From Citrobacter sp. wls619 (lineage in GTDB: Bacteria; Pseudomonadota; Gammaproteobacteria; Enterobacterales; Enterobacteriaceae), in assembly GCF_005281345.1 (NCBI RefSeq), contig NZ_SZXJ01000095.1, positions 403,095 to 467,094 of the forward strand: a DNA stretch of 64,000 nucleotides, read 5' to 3'. Positions 47,406-59,083 of this stretch are shown in pieces (within the stretch, counting starts at the first letter, position 1; each line of letters starts with the position of its first letter). Under the pieces are notes generated by a model. The model had not been told where the DNA came from and searched no databases. It worked only from the letters and a program-made list of their open reading frames with translations. Position numbers and translations under genes: made by a program.

Positions 47406-48259
47406 TACCCCACCTCCACCAAACCGGCACTGGCCATCCGCGCTTTCACCCAGTCGCGCGCCTTCGCCACTTCACGTGCCGGGTCGCCCGACGTTTCACT
47501 CCACATTTCAATCAGATAGGGTCCGCAATACCCACTCTGCTTGAGCGTCTGGAAGCAGCGTTCGAAATCGACAATCCCTTCACCAAACGGCACATTTTTG
47601 AATACGCCGGGTTTGGTATCTTTCACGTGTACGGCAACGATATGGCCCATTCCCGCCTGCAATTCCATCTGCACGTCGTTATCCCACGCCGACAAATTGC
47701 CAATATCGGGATACAGCTGGAACCACGGATTGTTGAGATAGTGGGCATAACCCAGCGCCTTACTGATCGAATTCATCAGTGGATAATCCATGATTTCCAT
47801 CGCCAGCGTCACCTGTGCACGGCTCGCCATCTCTACGCTTTCTTTCAGCCCATCGCGAAACCGACGACGCGTTTCGTTATTGGCCTGCTGGTAATAGACG
47901 TCGTAACCGGCCAGTTGAATAACGCGAATACCGATATCCTGCGCAAACTGAATCGCTTTACGCATGATCTCCAGCCCTTGGTCGCGTACCGCATCATCTT
48001 CACTACCCAGCGGGAAACGACGATGAGCGCTCAGGCACATGGACGGTACCCGTATCCCTGTCTCGGCGATAGCGGCCACCAGCGCCAGTCGCTGCTCGCA
48101 GCTCCAGTCAAGACGCGCCAGGCGATCGTCGGTTTCATCAACCGACATTTCGACAAAGTCAAAGCCCAGTTCCTTCGCCAGCTGCAAGCGTTCCAGCCAG
48201 CACTCCCCGCCGGGGAGTGCTTTTTCATAAATACCGAGCGGGACCTGTTTCGACAACAT
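47405..48259 (-). CDS. ulaE: L-xylulose-5-phosphate 3-epimerase UlaE
   Basis: UlaE converts L-xylulose 5-phosphate to L-ribulose 5-phosphate. The 284-residue product equals K-12 UlaE and has a TIM-barrel xylose-isomerase-like fold. Metal-binding acidic and histidine residues are seen in [38 protein letters not shown] and LIEMWSE. The start has GGAGCGACT five bases before ATG. It lies between ulaD and ulaF and abuts ulaF directly, so it is likely translated in a coupled way. Confidence 0.97.
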   Translation of the reverse strand: MLSKQVPLGIYEKALPGGECWLERLQLAKELGFDFVEMSVDETDDRLARLDWSCEQRLALVAAIAETGIRVPSMCLSAHRRFPLGSEDDAVRDQGLEIMRKAIQFAQDIGIRVIQLAGYDVYYQQANNETRRRFRDGLKESVEMASRAQVTLAMEIMDYPLMNSISKALGYAHYLNNPWFQLYPDIGNLSAWDNDVQMELQAGMGHIVAVHVKDTKPGVFKNVPFGEGIVDFERCFQTLKQSGYCGPYLIEMWSETSGDPAREVAKARDWVKARMASAGLVEVG

Positions 48260-48268
48260 AGTCGCTCC

Positions 48269-48919
48269 TTATCCCCACAGCTGGGCGATAGAACGTTTGA
48301 ACTGACGGGCCGCTTCCACCGGAGAGGCGGCATCGCGAATGCTGCGACCGGCAATAAAGACGTGAATCGGAATTCCCCGGAACAGCGGCAGATCTTCCAG
48401 CGCCAGACCGCCGGTTACGGTGACTTTAAAGCCCATCTCGGACAGGCGTTTGATCGCACTGATATCCGCCTCTCCCCACGCCACACCCGCCGCCTGCGCA
48501 TCACGGCTGCGGTGATACACAACTTGCCCAATGCCCGCGTCACGCCACTCTTGCGCCTGCTCCCAGGTCCAGTAACCCGTCAGTTCAATCTGTACATCAC
48601 CGTTAAATTCTTTCGCCACTTCCAGCGCCCCCTTGGTGGTGTTGATATCCGCACAGCAGATGACGGTGACCCAGTCAGCGTTGGCTTCGAAACACATGCG
48701 GGAGAGGATTTTTCCCGCATCGGCAATTTTCGCATCCGCCAGCACAATTTTATGCGGGTAAAGCGCCTTCAGATCGCGTACGGCGCGCACGCCCTCTGCC
48801 ACGCAAAGAATAGTGCCCACCTCAATAATATCGACCTCTTCGGCAATCAGACGCGTTGTTTCATATGCGGAAGACATTGATTGGTTATCCAGCGCAACCT
48901 GCAACATAGGTAATGACAT
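48269..48919 (-). CDS. ulaD: 3-keto-L-gulonate-6-phosphate decarboxylase UlaD
   Basis: UlaD removes carbon dioxide from 3-keto-L-gulonate 6-phosphate to give L-xylulose 5-phosphate. The 216 residues equal K-12 UlaD, a member of the OMP-decarboxylase suprafamily. The active-site residues are in place: Asp11 (VALDNQS), Glu33 (IIEVGT), and Asp62, Lys64 and Asp67 in [10 protein letters not shown]. The later phosphate-binding loop is TGGL...[11 protein letters not shown]. It lies nine bases before ulaE in the operon. Confidence 0.98.
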   Translation of the reverse strand: MSLPMLQVALDNQSMSSAYETTRLIAEEVDIIEVGTILCVAEGVRAVRDLKALYPHKIVLADAKIADAGKILSRMCFEANADWVTVICCADINTTKGALEVAKEFNGDVQIELTGYWTWEQAQEWRDAGIGQVVYHRSRDAQAAGVAWGEADISAIKRLSEMGFKVTVTGGLALEDLPLFRGIPIHVFIAGRSIRDAASPVEAARQFKRSIAQLWG

Positions 48920-48931
48920 TTTATTGTTCCT

Positions 48932-49399
48932 TTAAACGGCCGCCGCAGTGGCGTTATCAATTAAATCCAGCACTTCCTGCGCGGTGCGGCAGGCACGTAA
49001 ACGGTCAAAATTGGCTTCATCATCAAACAGGTTAACGATCTGCATGATGCCGACTTCCTGATGCGTGTTGGCGTCTACTGCCGCCATTGTTATCAGGATG
49101 TCGACCGGGTCGTTATCTTCATGGTTAAACACCAGCGGTGTTTTCAGCGTCACCAGCGCAAAACCGGTTTTCTTAACCCCTTCCTCCGGACGGCCGTGGG
49201 GCATTGCCAGGCCGGGCGCAATGACAAAGTACGGGCCGAACTGTTCGACGCCATCGAGGATGGCCTGGTAGTAGCGAGGTTCAACCACATCAGCCTTAAC
49301 CAGCAGATCCACGCCCAGCTTTACCGCTTCCTGCCAGCTACTGGCCTCGGCTTGCAAAAGGATGGAGTTATTGTCTGCCAGCGAATCACGTAATTTCAT
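48932..49399 (-). CDS. ulaC: Ascorbate-specific PTS enzyme IIA component UlaC
   Basis: UlaC passes phosphate from HPr to UlaB in the ascorbate phosphotransferase system. The 155 residues are one more than K-12. The phosphorylated histidine is His68 in [14 protein letters not shown], the mannitol/fructose-type IIA signature. It is cytoplasmic. It lies between ulaB (12 bases upstream) and ulaD, and GGAGGCGGTAC precedes the ATG. Confidence 0.97.
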   Translation of the reverse strand: MKLRDSLADNNSILLQAEASSWQEAVKLGVDLLVKADVVEPRYYQAILDGVEQFGPYFVIAPGLAMPHGRPEEGVKKTGFALVTLKTPLVFNHEDNDPVDILITMAAVDANTHQEVGIMQIVNLFDDEANFDRLRACRTAQEVLDLIDNATAAAV

Positions 49400-49410
49400 G
49401 TACCGCCTCC

Positions 49411-49716
49411 TTACTTCACGTCCTGTGGAAAATGCGCTTTGATCACTTCCAGCAGTTTTGGACCAAAATCAGCGGGAGACAGCATGTTGCGTACCCCTAC
49501 AACATATTTATTGCCAGATACCGTAATCTCACCGGCGATATGGGTAGAGGCGATGATGATATCCGCGCCGCTCAGTTCACTTTTGTACTCACCCACTGCG
49601 CAGCTGTTCACCGTATGGTCAATATTTGACTGGGTCAAAAACTGATCCACTTTCATTTTCATGATCATGGAACTGCCCTGTCCGTTGCCACATACAGCCA
49701 GAATACGTACGGTCAT
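49411..49716 (-). CDS. ulaB: Ascorbate-specific PTS enzyme IIB component UlaB
   Basis: UlaB is the soluble IIB domain that is phosphorylated on a cysteine and passes the phosphate to ascorbate during import. The 101 residues equal K-12. The active cysteine is Cys9 in [20 protein letters not shown], with the phosphate-holding loop directly after it. It lies between ulaA and ulaC. The AAGGAGTTCCG sequence before the ATG is a strong ribosome site. Confidence 0.98.
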   Translation of the reverse strand: MTVRILAVCGNGQGSSMIMKMKVDQFLTQSNIDHTVNSCAVGEYKSELSGADIIIASTHIAGEITVSGNKYVVGVRNMLSPADFGPKLLEVIKAHFPQDVK

Positions 49717-49731
49717 AATCGGAACTCCTTA

Positions 49732-51480
<1,749 letters not shown>

Positions 51481-51496
51481 CATGAGGGTAAATGCG

Positions 51497-52561
51497 ATGA
51501 GTAAAGTAAAAAGCATCACGCGTGAATCATGGATCCTGAGCACATTCCCGGAGTGGGGTAGCTGGCTAAACGAAGAGATCGAACAGGAACAGGTTGCACC
51601 TGGCACCTTTGCGATGTGGTGGCTGGGCTGCACCGGAATTTGGCTGAAATCGGAAGGCGGGACTAACGTCTGCGTTGATTTTTGGTGCGGAACAGGCAAG
51701 CAGAGCCACGGTAATCTACTGATGAAAACGGGCCATCAGATGCAGCGTATGGCAGGCGTGAAGAAACTCCAGCCAAACCTGCGCACCACGCCGTTTGTAC
51801 TCGATCCTTTCGCCATTCGTCAGATCGATGCCGTTCTAGCCACACACGATCATAACGATCATATCGACGTGAACGTTGCTGCCGCCGTCATGCAGAACTG
51901 TGCCGACGATGTGCCGTTTATCGGACCACAAACCTGTGTGGATCTGTGGGTGGGTTGGGGCGTGCCAAAAGAACGCTGCATCGTGGTGAAGCCAGGCGAC
52001 GTCGTTAAAGTAAAAGATATTGAAATTCATGCGCTCGACGCGTTTGATCGTACGGCATTGATCACCTTACCTGCGGATCAAAAAGCGGCAGGCGTCCTGC
52101 CTGACGGCATGGATGCACGTGCGGTTAACTACCTGTTCAAAACGCCGGGCGGTACGCTATATCACAGCGGTGACTCGCACTACTCCAACTATTATGCAAA
52201 GCACGGCAACGAGCATCACATCGACGTCGCACTGGGCTCCTACGGTGAGAACCCGCGCGGTATCACCGACAAAATGACCAGCTCCGACATGCTGCGTATG
52301 GCGGAAGCGTTGAATACAAAAGTAGTCATCCCCTTCCATCATGACATCTGGTCAAACTTCCAGGCCGATCCGCAGGAGATCCGCGTGCTGTGGGAGATGA
52401 AAAAAGACCGGCTGAAGTATGGCTTCAAACCGTTTATCTGGCAGGTTGGCGGCAAGTTCACCTGGCCGCTGGACAAAGATAATTTTGAGTATCACTACCC
52501 GCGCGGCTTTGAAGACTGCTTTACGATTGAACCGGACTTACCGTTTAAATCCTTCCTGTGA
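51497..52561 (+). CDS. ulaG: L-ascorbate-6-phosphate lactonase UlaG
   Basis: UlaG opens the lactone ring of L-ascorbate 6-phosphate to 3-keto-L-gulonate 6-phosphate. The 354 residues from [17 protein letters not shown] equal K-12 UlaG, a metallo-beta-lactamase-fold enzyme. The metal motif HDHNDHID appears in [13 protein letters not shown] near residue 115, followed by later ligands in [12 protein letters not shown] and [15 protein letters not shown] lies eight bases before the ATG. It is divergent from ulaA. In K-12 the next gene on this strand is ulaR; here an unrelated gene intervenes. Confidence 0.98.
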   Translation: MSKVKSITRESWILSTFPEWGSWLNEEIEQEQVAPGTFAMWWLGCTGIWLKSEGGTNVCVDFWCGTGKQSHGNLLMKTGHQMQRMAGVKKLQPNLRTTPFVLDPFAIRQIDAVLATHDHNDHIDVNVAAAVMQNCADDVPFIGPQTCVDLWVGWGVPKERCIVVKPGDVVKVKDIEIHALDAFDRTALITLPADQKAAGVLPDGMDARAVNYLFKTPGGTLYHSGDSHYSNYYAKHGNEHHIDVALGSYGENPRGITDKMTSSDMLRMAEALNTKVVIPFHHDIWSNFQADPQEIRVLWEMKKDRLKYGFKPFIWQVGGKFTWPLDKDNFEYHYPRGFEDCFTIEPDLPFKSFL

Positions 52562-52574
52562 CCTTTTGCATAAC

Positions 52575-52607
52575 TGCCGTATCACTGCTCACACAAACGA
52601 TACGGCA
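52575..52607. other. Perfect 9-bp inverted repeat after ulaG
   Basis: TGCCGTATC and GATACGGCA form a 9-bp stem starting 13 bases beyond the ulaG stop. No T-run follows. The first copy of a 13-bp direct repeat (CACTGCTCACACA) lies in its loop. Confidence 0.6.
52583..52595 (+). repeat. 13-bp direct repeat, copy 1
   Basis: CACTGCTCACACA occurs here and again at 53787-53799, on either side of the orphan gene. It is a possible trace of insertion by recombination or slippage. Confidence 0.6.
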
Positions 52608-52759
52608 ACCTCTATTGAAGTACGCTCAATAAAATCCTCCCACAATCAAAACTGGAGCACTTTTTGAAAGTATGCTCTGCCTGAATCACATAGACTCAGG
52701 GCGTAAAGGTACTTTGTCGAGTATCCCCCGATCAATATGTAATACTAAGGAGAATGAAA

Positions 52760-53725
52760 ATGGGAGTGAAATTTTTTTCTGCTATAAAGCATAATTATGA
52801 AATACAAAAAAAACAAGGTACTGGAGATTTAGCAAGACATAAAACAACTTTTGGGAAAATGTTAAGTTCAGTGCGCAATGGCCATCAACAAATGAAACTG
52901 GATAAACTGGATAAAATGACGATTCAGCAATTGTCTGAATTCGTAGGCAAACAAAAACTTCCTTCCCCAAATACTGGAGGCACAAAACCTAGCTTAGCGG
53001 TAGAATTGGCCAAAAACAGGAGGGAGATGTCTGCAAAACTAATAAACACTGATAACATCGATAATCTTTTTAATAAGATGAAGGCGGGATATGTCATCGA
53101 AAATGATGCCATCCTCAAGACTCCACTGCGTAATGCACCCCGGTTCCATACTGCCGATCTAGTAACACTGGCTAAAAATGGAAGTATCGACGGTGGAAAG
53201 ACTGCTAAAAGGCCGGCATCCCGTGATATAAATCAATTTTCTAGTGGTATTGAAGTTAAAGGCTCAAGTTATCAGTCCTTCGAAAGCGGCAGCGAGAGTC
53301 AGGCGGCAGGCACACTAATAAATAATTTCTTACATTCAGAACGTTCACCTCGTATAACAGATGTCAGTGCTTTTAATATGAATCGTGAAGAGTTCCACAA
53401 CTATATGAATAGCAAGATGGATAACCTACCGGAAGAAGATCGCGTGCTGGCAAAAGTGATCTTCCATAAATTAGGAGCGTTATCGAAAGATGGTAATTTC
53501 TTCATCAAAGATATTAAGTCAATACTGTTCACACAAAGCGCCATTGATACTAAAGTTTACGACCATGTTCAGGGCATTAATAGAAAATTTAGTTTAACAG
53601 AAAGAGAGTGTATCCAAAAACAAGCTATACCTAATGCGCCAACATCAATAATGAACACACTGAGTGAAAAACTGATAGATTATGCGCAAACATTAGAAGA
53701 CCCCCGAACAACTAATGTTGTATGA
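52760..53725 (+). CDS. Orphan protein of unknown function inserted between ulaG and ulaR
   Basis: The 321-residue product (MGVKFFSAIKHNYEIQKKQG at the start) is not one I recognise. AGGAG lies seven bases before the chosen ATG; an ATG two codons earlier is too close to it. It has no signal peptide or membrane helix. It is hydrophilic, rich in Ser, Asn, Lys and Thr, with helical stretches such as LDKLDKMTIQQLSEFVGKQK and a more compact C-terminal half (about 185-300, FNMNREEFHNYMNSKMDNLPEEDRVLAKVIFHKLGALSKDG). Its GC content is visibly lower than its neighbours', which suggests transfer. Soluble, polar, isolated genes of this kind are often secreted effectors, but no effector motif is evident and no secretion genes are in the window. 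K-12 has nothing at this site. Confidence 0.75.
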   Translation: MGVKFFSAIKHNYEIQKKQGTGDLARHKTTFGKMLSSVRNGHQQMKLDKLDKMTIQQLSEFVGKQKLPSPNTGGTKPSLAVELAKNRREMSAKLINTDNIDNLFNKMKAGYVIENDAILKTPLRNAPRFHTADLVTLAKNGSIDGGKTAKRPASRDINQFSSGIEVKGSSYQSFESGSESQAAGTLINNFLHSERSPRITDVSAFNMNREEFHNYMNSKMDNLPEEDRVLAKVIFHKLGALSKDGNFFIKDIKSILFTQSAIDTKVYDHVQGINRKFSLTERECIQKQAIPNAPTSIMNTLSEKLIDYAQTLEDPRTTNVV

Positions 53726-53745
53726 TATTTTCTTCGATAAATGAT

Positions 53746-53784
53746 GGTAAAACCGCCATTGACGTTACTCGTGGCGGCTTTACC
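53746..53784 (+). terminator. Hairpin after the orphan gene
   Basis: GGTAAAaCCGCCA and TGGCGGcTTTACC pair over 12 of 13 positions around a 13-base loop, 21 bases after the orphan stop codon. There is no T-run, so it may end transcription only partly. Confidence 0.5.
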
Positions 53785-53786
53785 AA

Positions 53787-53799
53787 CACTGCTCACACA
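53787..53799 (+). repeat. 13-bp direct repeat, copy 2
   Basis: A second exact copy of CACTGCTCACACA, directly after the hairpin that follows the orphan gene. Confidence 0.6.
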
Positions 53800-54018
53800 T
53801 CCCCACCTCCCAGCAAAGCTGGCGTTGTCGCTCCAACATCCATCCAGTTTGTAAGCAAAACCGAAAGAGTAATGTGTCCGGTTGATTTCGCTCGCTTTGG
53901 TAACCACTATGGGTGACAAACTAAAGGCCGCTTACGCAGCATTTTTCTACATTTACTTTAGTATTTCCTGGCTATTTCAAATATCATCTTTTCAAATCAA
54001 TTTGTATCGGAATAGCTC

Positions 54019-54774
54019 ATGACTGAAGCACAAAGACATCAAATATTGCTGGATATGCTGGCGCAATTGGGCTTTGTTACCGTTGAGAACGTGATTGAGC
54101 GCCTGGGCATTTCACCTGCCACAGCACGCCGGGACATCAATAAACTCGACGAAAGCGGCAAGCTCAAGAAAGTCCGTAATGGCGCAGAAGCCATTACCCA
54201 GCAGCGCCCGCGCTGGACCCCAATGAATCTGCATCAGGCGCAAAACCACGACGAAAAAGTGCGGATTGCCAAAGCGGCCTCCCAGTTAGTGAACGCGGGT
54301 GAAAGCGTGGTGATCAACTGCGGCTCGACCGCCTTCCTGCTCGGACGTGAAATGTGTGGCAAACCGGTGCAGATCATCACCAATTATCTGCCGCTGGCAA
54401 ACTATCTGATCGACCAGGAGCATGAAAGCGTGATCATCATGGGAGGGCAATACAACAAGAGCCAATCCATCACGCTTAGCCCGCAGGGCAGCGAAAATAG
54501 CCTGTACGCCGGACACTGGATGTTTACGAGTGGTAAAGGACTGACCGCAGATGGACTGTATAAAACCGATATGCTGACGGCAATGGCTGAGCAAAAGATG
54601 CTCAACGTGGTCGGCAAACTGGTGGTGCTGGTCGATAGCAGTAAAGTTGGTGAGCGTGCGGGGATGTTGTTCAGTCGCGCCGATCAAATCGATATGCTGA
54701 TTACCGGCAAAAATGCAAACCCTGAGATCCTGCAACAACTTGAGGCTCAGGGCGTGAACATTATACGCGTTTAA
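54019..54774 (+). CDS. ulaR: Ascorbate-regulon repressor UlaR (DeoR family)
   Basis: UlaR represses ulaG and ulaABCDEF and is released by L-ascorbate 6-phosphate. The 251 residues equal K-12 UlaR. The N-terminal DeoR helix-turn-helix is [49 protein letters not shown], and the sugar-phosphate-binding domain follows with [16 protein letters not shown]. It lies downstream of ulaG, separated from it by the orphan gene, and so should have its own promoter in 53800-54018. The ORF end overlaps yjfP by four bases in convergent orientation. Confidence 0.97.
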   Translation: MTEAQRHQILLDMLAQLGFVTVENVIERLGISPATARRDINKLDESGKLKKVRNGAEAITQQRPRWTPMNLHQAQNHDEKVRIAKAASQLVNAGESVVINCGSTAFLLGREMCGKPVQIITNYLPLANYLIDQEHESVIIMGGQYNKSQSITLSPQGSENSLYAGHWMFTSGKGLTADGLYKTDMLTAMAEQKMLNVVGKLVVLVDSSKVGERAGMLFSRADQIDMLITGKNANPEILQQLEAQGVNIIRV

Positions 54775-55520
54775 AGGTGCTGGCGGAAAAACGATACTGT
54801 CGCAGCGAGCGCTTCTGGCGTGATGCGGTGTCGGACACCCGCTTCCCACAGGCAGGTCAGATGGTTATCCAGACCTGCCTGAATTAACGCCTGCTGCAAA
54901 CGGAACGTTTCCACAGCCGGAACCACATCGTCATCCTGACCATGCCACAACAGCAATGGTCTGTCGGCCAGACGTTGCAACTGATGTGTAACATCCCACT
55001 CGGCCAGTGGGGCAATAATCTTATCAAATTCCGCCTGCTGTTCTGGCGTCTGAACCGCTACAGGGGGGAAAAGCGTTTGTGCAAGCCGGGTAAAATAACC
55101 CGAACCCATCAGGCTCGCTGCACATTTTACGTCAGGATGACGTGCCATAATGCCCAGTGTCGTCATTGCCCCCATTGAGGCACCACCGACGGCGAGACGT
55201 TCATCTGATAGCCAATTTTCTGCCACCAGCGCCGCACGTAACGTCGTAAACTCCTGCATATTTTGCTGCAAAATCTGCCAGAAGCGATACATTCTCCCCT
55301 GGGCGTCACTCGTGAAGCGGGCACCATGATCGGGCGCATCAGGCATCACGACCCGGAATTCGGCCTGTGCCAGAGCAACGGCAAAATAGCTGTAGACCAG
55401 GTTTGAAGAGGTAAACCCGTGATAGAAGATAATACAAGGGAGTGAACATTCGCGTTTACCCGCAGGAACGGCGTGCAAGACAGGGATACCAGCCAGCTGG
55501 CGTGTTTCAATTTCGATCAT
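54771..55520 (-). CDS. yjfP: Alpha/beta-hydrolase esterase YjfP
   Basis: The 249-residue product equals K-12 YjfP, a carboxylesterase. The nucleophile is the serine in [14 protein letters not shown], the GxSxG elbow near residue 114. The oxyanion-region motif [14 protein letters not shown] is near the start and [12 protein letters not shown] carries the acid. The last histidine is in [15 protein letters not shown]. It lacks a signal peptide and is probably cytoplasmic. E. coli YjfP acts on short acyl esters and acetylated sugars. It is convergent with ulaR. Confidence 0.94.
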   Translation of the reverse strand: MIEIETRQLAGIPVLHAVPAGKRECSLPCIIFYHGFTSSNLVYSYFAVALAQAEFRVVMPDAPDHGARFTSDAQGRMYRFWQILQQNMQEFTTLRAALVAENWLSDERLAVGGASMGAMTTLGIMARHPDVKCAASLMGSGYFTRLAQTLFPPVAVQTPEQQAEFDKIIAPLAEWDVTHQLQRLADRPLLLWHGQDDDVVPAVETFRLQQALIQAGLDNHLTCLWEAGVRHRITPEALAATVSFFRQHL

Positions 55521-55701
55521 TTGTCGCCTCTTTTTTTCTGGTATGCCATGGAGAAATACTTAACGCAAGCGAATGTGTTCAGCAATGATTCATAATGTTG
55601 AGAACTGGGTTACGCTTTCGCAACATTTTCATTCGAAAATCGCGTGAGAGATAACAATTCGGGAACATTCCCCTAAAGGGAATTTAATAAGGCACTACAC
55701 T

Positions 55702-56031
55702 ATGGCTATCAGGAAACGAGATAGAGTTATGCGTCGGTTTGCCTCTTTGTTGCTGGTGACGTTTTTAAGCGCCTGTAGTGTGCTACAGGGTACACCACAA
55801 CCTGCACCGCCCGTAGCCGACCACCCGCAAGAGATCCGCCGCGACCAGAGCAACGGGTTGCAGCGAATAGGGACAGTCAATGCGCTGGTAAGAGGCTCTC
55901 CAGATGATGCGCTGGCAGAGATCCGTGCCAAAGCCGTCGCGGCTAAAGCTGATTATTACGTGGTCTTATTAGTTGATGAGACCATAGTGACAGGCCAATG
56001 GTATTCACAAGCTATTTTGTATCGTAAATAA
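55702..56031 (+). CDS. bsmA: BsmA (YjfO), DUF1471-family lipoprotein
   Basis: The 109-residue product equals K-12 BsmA, a biofilm- and peroxide-stress-linked lipoprotein. The signal ends in the lipobox LSACSVLQG, so the cysteine near residue 25 should be acylated. The DUF1471/YhcN domain follows (LQRIGTVNALVRGSPDDALAEIRAKAVAAKADYYVVLLVDE and QWYSQAILYRK). I kept the ATG at 55702, with TAAGG upstream; a later ATG at 55729 is the alternative. It precedes yjfN on the same strand by about 150 bases. Confidence 0.93.
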   Translation: MAIRKRDRVMRRFASLLLVTFLSACSVLQGTPQPAPPVADHPQEIRRDQSNGLQRIGTVNALVRGSPDDALAEIRAKAVAAKADYYVVLLVDETIVTGQWYSQAILYRK

Positions 56032-56178
56032 CATTGGGTTGAAATTTAGTCAGCTTTACATTGCTTTGCGCCCCTATGCGTTTACCTGTGCACAATAAAC
56101 CAACAGCAGGGAGCTTGAGGTTTATTATCGCGATGGAATGCCCTGCCATGTGTAGGGGTACGAATAATGGAGCTGACG

Positions 56179-56454
56179 ATGAAACAATCACTTGCCTTAT
56201 CCTCACTGCTGCTTTCTGCCGGACTGGTAGGTACAACGGCGCAGTCTGCCGAGTTCGCCAGTGCTGACTGCGTAACAGGCCTGAACGAAATTGGCCTGAT
56301 ATCGGTCAGTAACATTGCAGGAAACCCGCAGGACGTAGAACGCGTTGTGGCGTTAAAAGCGGATGAACAAGGTGCCTCATGGTACCGGATTATTCAGATG
56401 TATGAAGAACAGCAGCCAGATAACTGGCGCGTACAGGCCATACTTTATGCATAA
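56179..56454 (+). CDS. yjfN: YjfN, DUF1471-family periplasmic protein and DegP activator
   Basis: The 91-residue product matches K-12 YjfN. A signal peptide (LALSSLLLSAGLVGTTAQSA) is followed by the DUF1471 domain (NEIGLISVSNIAGNPQDVERVVALKADEQGASWYRII) and a hydrophobic C-terminus (WRVQAILYA). In E. coli YjfN has been reported to activate the periplasmic protease DegP through that hydrophobic end and to be consumed in the process. GGAGCTGACG precedes the ATG. It is the third DUF1471 gene in the window, after yjfY and bsmA. Confidence 0.92.
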   Translation: MKQSLALSSLLLSAGLVGTTAQSAEFASADCVTGLNEIGLISVSNIAGNPQDVERVVALKADEQGASWYRIIQMYEEQQPDNWRVQAILYA

Positions 56455-56539
56455 CAGATTGCCGGATGGCGTAAACGTATCCTGCCGGTATTGAACGTGG
56501 GCAGGATACGACGCGACAGCATCGCCATCTGGCACAGTA

Positions 56540-58162
56540 TTACCGTATTCCTCCCGTCGCCCGCAGTAGCAAATCACTCTGCACCTGTGCAGACAACTGT
56601 TTTACACCACGCGTATCCAGCATCATCTGACACCAGGCCTGCGCCACTGGCGGAGAGGCATAACGCAATATCTGCGCGCCACACCCGAGTAGAAAAAGCT
56701 GCTGCGTAATCTCCCTCGCCAACGCCTCACTGGGCTTACGCAGGTGTTGCTGTAACTGACGCACCATCCGATCGTAATGACGATCCTGCCCTTTTACTTC
56801 AGCAAAAGCCTCACTGAGCATATCGTACATGCCGGGTTGTTTCGTCAGCACCCGCAATACATCAAGACACATAATGTTGCCGGAGCCTTCCCAGATGCTG
56901 TTTACCGGCATCTCACGATACAGGCGCGGCAGCTCACTCTCCTCGCAATAGCCAATCCCGCCCAGCACTTCCATCGCCTCGGCAACAAACGGCATGCCAT
57001 TTTTGCAGATGGCAAATTTCGCTGCGGGTGTGAATAATCTGGCCCACAGGGCTTCTTTCGTATCGGTGCGGCGATCCCAGGCTCGCGCCAGCCGAAACAG
57101 TAACGCGGTCTGCCCTTCCAACTGCAACGCCATTCGGCTTAGTACCTGACGCATCATCGGTTGTTCGATCAAAGGTTTACCAAATACCTGCCGCTGATGT
57201 GCATGATAAATCGCCACGGAAAAAGCGCGTCGCATCATGCTGTGACTACCCAGCGCGCAGTCGAAACGCGTCATACCGCCCATTTTCAGGATGTGGCGAA
57301 TACCTTCCCCTTCCTCGCCCAGCAACCAGCCGATGGCATCCTGAAACTCAACCTCACAGCTGGCATTAGAACGGTTACCGAGCTTATCTTTCAGGCGTTC
57401 AAGGCGGATGGCGTTGCGCCGACCATCAGGTAAGAATCGCGGTACAAAAAAGCAGGATAATCCCCCCTTTGTCTGCGCCAGCACCAAATGGGCATCGCTT
57501 TGCGGCACAGAGAAAAACCATTTATGTCCCACCAGGCGATATGAGCCATCTGCAAGACGCTCAGCCTGAGTGGTATTGCTCAGCACATCTGAACCCCCTT
57601 GCTTCTCCGTCATTCCCATACCAATCAGCACCCCACGCTTTTGTCCACCGGGCAGCAAATGTGAGTCATAGCGATCGCTGCGCAGAGGGGTAAACCAGTC
57701 ATGAAATTGTGAAGGTAGCATCTGCAGTAACAGCGGCGTGGCGGCAAAGGTCATGGTTATCGGGCACAAGGTGCCCGCCTCCACCTGCGCATGCAGCATA
57801 AAACGTGCCGCCCGGGCAACAAACGAGCCCTGCCTCGCCTCCTCTTCCCAGGCCAGGTTATGCACGCGATTTGCGCACAATCCCTGCATCAGTAAATGCC
57901 AGGCGGGATGAAACCGCACATCATCCAGGCGCTGCCCCTGCGGATCGTAACGCAATAATTCGGGGGGAAAGGTATTGGCCAGTCGGCCCAGCTCGAGCGA
58001 TTCCGCGGTCCCTAATTGCTGGCCAATACTAGCGAGAAGATCGCTGTCCCAGCCCGCGCCTTCGCGAGCAACGGCTTCACACAGTGCGCCATCGGACAGG
58101 TATAAGTTGCTGTTATTGAGCGGTACAGGTTGGTTAAAAACGGTATGCGTTTGCCAGTGCAT
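56540..58162 (-). CDS. aidB: Acyl-CoA-dehydrogenase-like adaptive-response protein AidB
   Basis: AidB is induced by Ada during alkylation damage and binds FAD and DNA; it was proposed to protect DNA or destroy alkylators. From MHWQTHTVFNQPVPLNNSNL the product is 540 residues, as in K-12. The flavin-binding acyl-CoA-dehydrogenase sequences GMGMTEKQGGSDV and YRLVGHKWFFSVPQSDAH are present, as is the C-terminal DNA-binding helical region. GGAGGGAGACACA precedes the chosen ATG; the longer upstream frame lacks a site. It lies next to rlmB; in K-12 the genes yjfIJKLMC are between them. Confidence 0.96.
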   Translation of the reverse strand: MHWQTHTVFNQPVPLNNSNLYLSDGALCEAVAREGAGWDSDLLASIGQQLGTAESLELGRLANTFPPELLRYDPQGQRLDDVRFHPAWHLLMQGLCANRVHNLAWEEEARQGSFVARAARFMLHAQVEAGTLCPITMTFAATPLLLQMLPSQFHDWFTPLRSDRYDSHLLPGGQKRGVLIGMGMTEKQGGSDVLSNTTQAERLADGSYRLVGHKWFFSVPQSDAHLVLAQTKGGLSCFFVPRFLPDGRRNAIRLERLKDKLGNRSNASCEVEFQDAIGWLLGEEGEGIRHILKMGGMTRFDCALGSHSMMRRAFSVAIYHAHQRQVFGKPLIEQPMMRQVLSRMALQLEGQTALLFRLARAWDRRTDTKEALWARLFTPAAKFAICKNGMPFVAEAMEVLGGIGYCEESELPRLYREMPVNSIWEGSGNIMCLDVLRVLTKQPGMYDMLSEAFAEVKGQDRHYDRMVRQLQQHLRKPSEALAREITQQLFLLGCGAQILRYASPPVAQAWCQMMLDTRGVKQLSAQVQSDLLLRATGGIR

Positions 58163-58237
58163 TGTGTCTCCCTCCGTCAATGGCCGTCGCCATAAGTATG
58201 GCCAGTCAGAGAAGAGAGTGCCTGGGATAAAGGTCAC

Positions 58238-58263
58238 AAAAAAGCCATCCCGAAGGATGGCTT
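58238..58263 (-). terminator. Rho-independent terminator of rlmB
   Basis: On the minus strand AAGCCATCC-TTC-GGGATGGCTTTTTT is a clear stem and T-run just after the rlmB stop. Confidence 0.85.
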
Positions 58264-58281
58264 AAGAGAAGAGGGAATCAA

Positions 58282-59013
58282 TTACCCGCGCTGACGAACA
58301 GCTTCAAACAGGCAAATTCCCGTCGCGACTGAGACGTTAAGCGATGAAACGCTCCCGGCCATTGGGATGCTGATCAGTTCATCGCAGTGTTCACGGGTCA
58401 GGCGACGCATACCTTCGCCCTCTGCGCCCATTACCAGCGCCAGACGTCCGGTCATTTTGCTCTGATACAACGTATGGTCAGCTTCGCCTGCGGTACCAAC
58501 GATCCAGATGTTCTCTTCTTGCAGCATACGCATGGTGCGCGCCAGGTTGGTCACGCGGATCAGCGGTACGCTTTCTGCCGCGCCACAGGCGACTTTTTTC
58601 GCCGTCGCATTCAATTGTGCAGAACGATCTTTCGGCACGATAACCGCATGCACACCAGCAGCGTCTGCGCTACGCAGGCATGCGCCCAGGTTATGCGGAT
58701 CGGTGACGCCATCGAGGATCAAAAAGAACGGCTGATCGAGCGTAGCAATCAGATCCGGGAGATCGTTTTCCTGATACTGACGACCCGGCTTCACGCGCGC
58801 AATAATCCCCTGATGAACCGCACCCTCACTTTTCTCATCCAGGAACTGGCGGTTAGCTAACTGGATGACAACACCCTGTGCTTCCAGTGCATGGATCAGC
58901 GGCAGCAGACGTTTATCTTCACGACCTTTGAGAATAAAGACGTCCTGAAAGCGCTCAGGCGCACGCTCCAGCAGAGCCTGCACCGCATGGATGCCGTAAA
59001 TCATTTCACTCAT
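58282..59013 (-). CDS. rlmB: 23S rRNA (guanosine(2251)-2'-O)-methyltransferase RlmB
   Basis: RlmB methylates the 2'-O of G2251 in 23S rRNA, in the peptidyl-transferase P loop. From [22 protein letters not shown] the product is 243 residues, as in K-12. A substrate-binding L30e-like N-terminal domain precedes the SPOUT knotted domain. The SPOUT motifs are [43 protein letters not shown] and [23 protein letters not shown]. It follows rnr on the same strand by about 70 bases and ends at a terminator. Confidence 0.98.
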   Translation of the reverse strand: MSEMIYGIHAVQALLERAPERFQDVFILKGREDKRLLPLIHALEAQGVVIQLANRQFLDEKSEGAVHQGIIARVKPGRQYQENDLPDLIATLDQPFFLILDGVTDPHNLGACLRSADAAGVHAVIVPKDRSAQLNATAKKVACGAAESVPLIRVTNLARTMRMLQEENIWIVGTAGEADHTLYQSKMTGRLALVMGAEGEGMRRLTREHCDELISIPMAGSVSSLNVSVATGICLFEAVRQRG

Positions 59014-59083
59014 GAATGTACTCGTTAATAGTTTAGGTGTAACGCCGGGCGACACGCAGGCCACCCGGCTTACGGTTTATGGC

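Noticed and set aside
47627-48880. Plus-strand frame of 417 codons
   Set aside because: Antisense of ulaE and ulaD, both intact with catalytic residues.
52760-53725. Naming the orphan gene as a known type III effector
   Set aside because: I compared it from memory with Nle/Esp/Osp-type effectors and saw no match. Composition alone is not enough.
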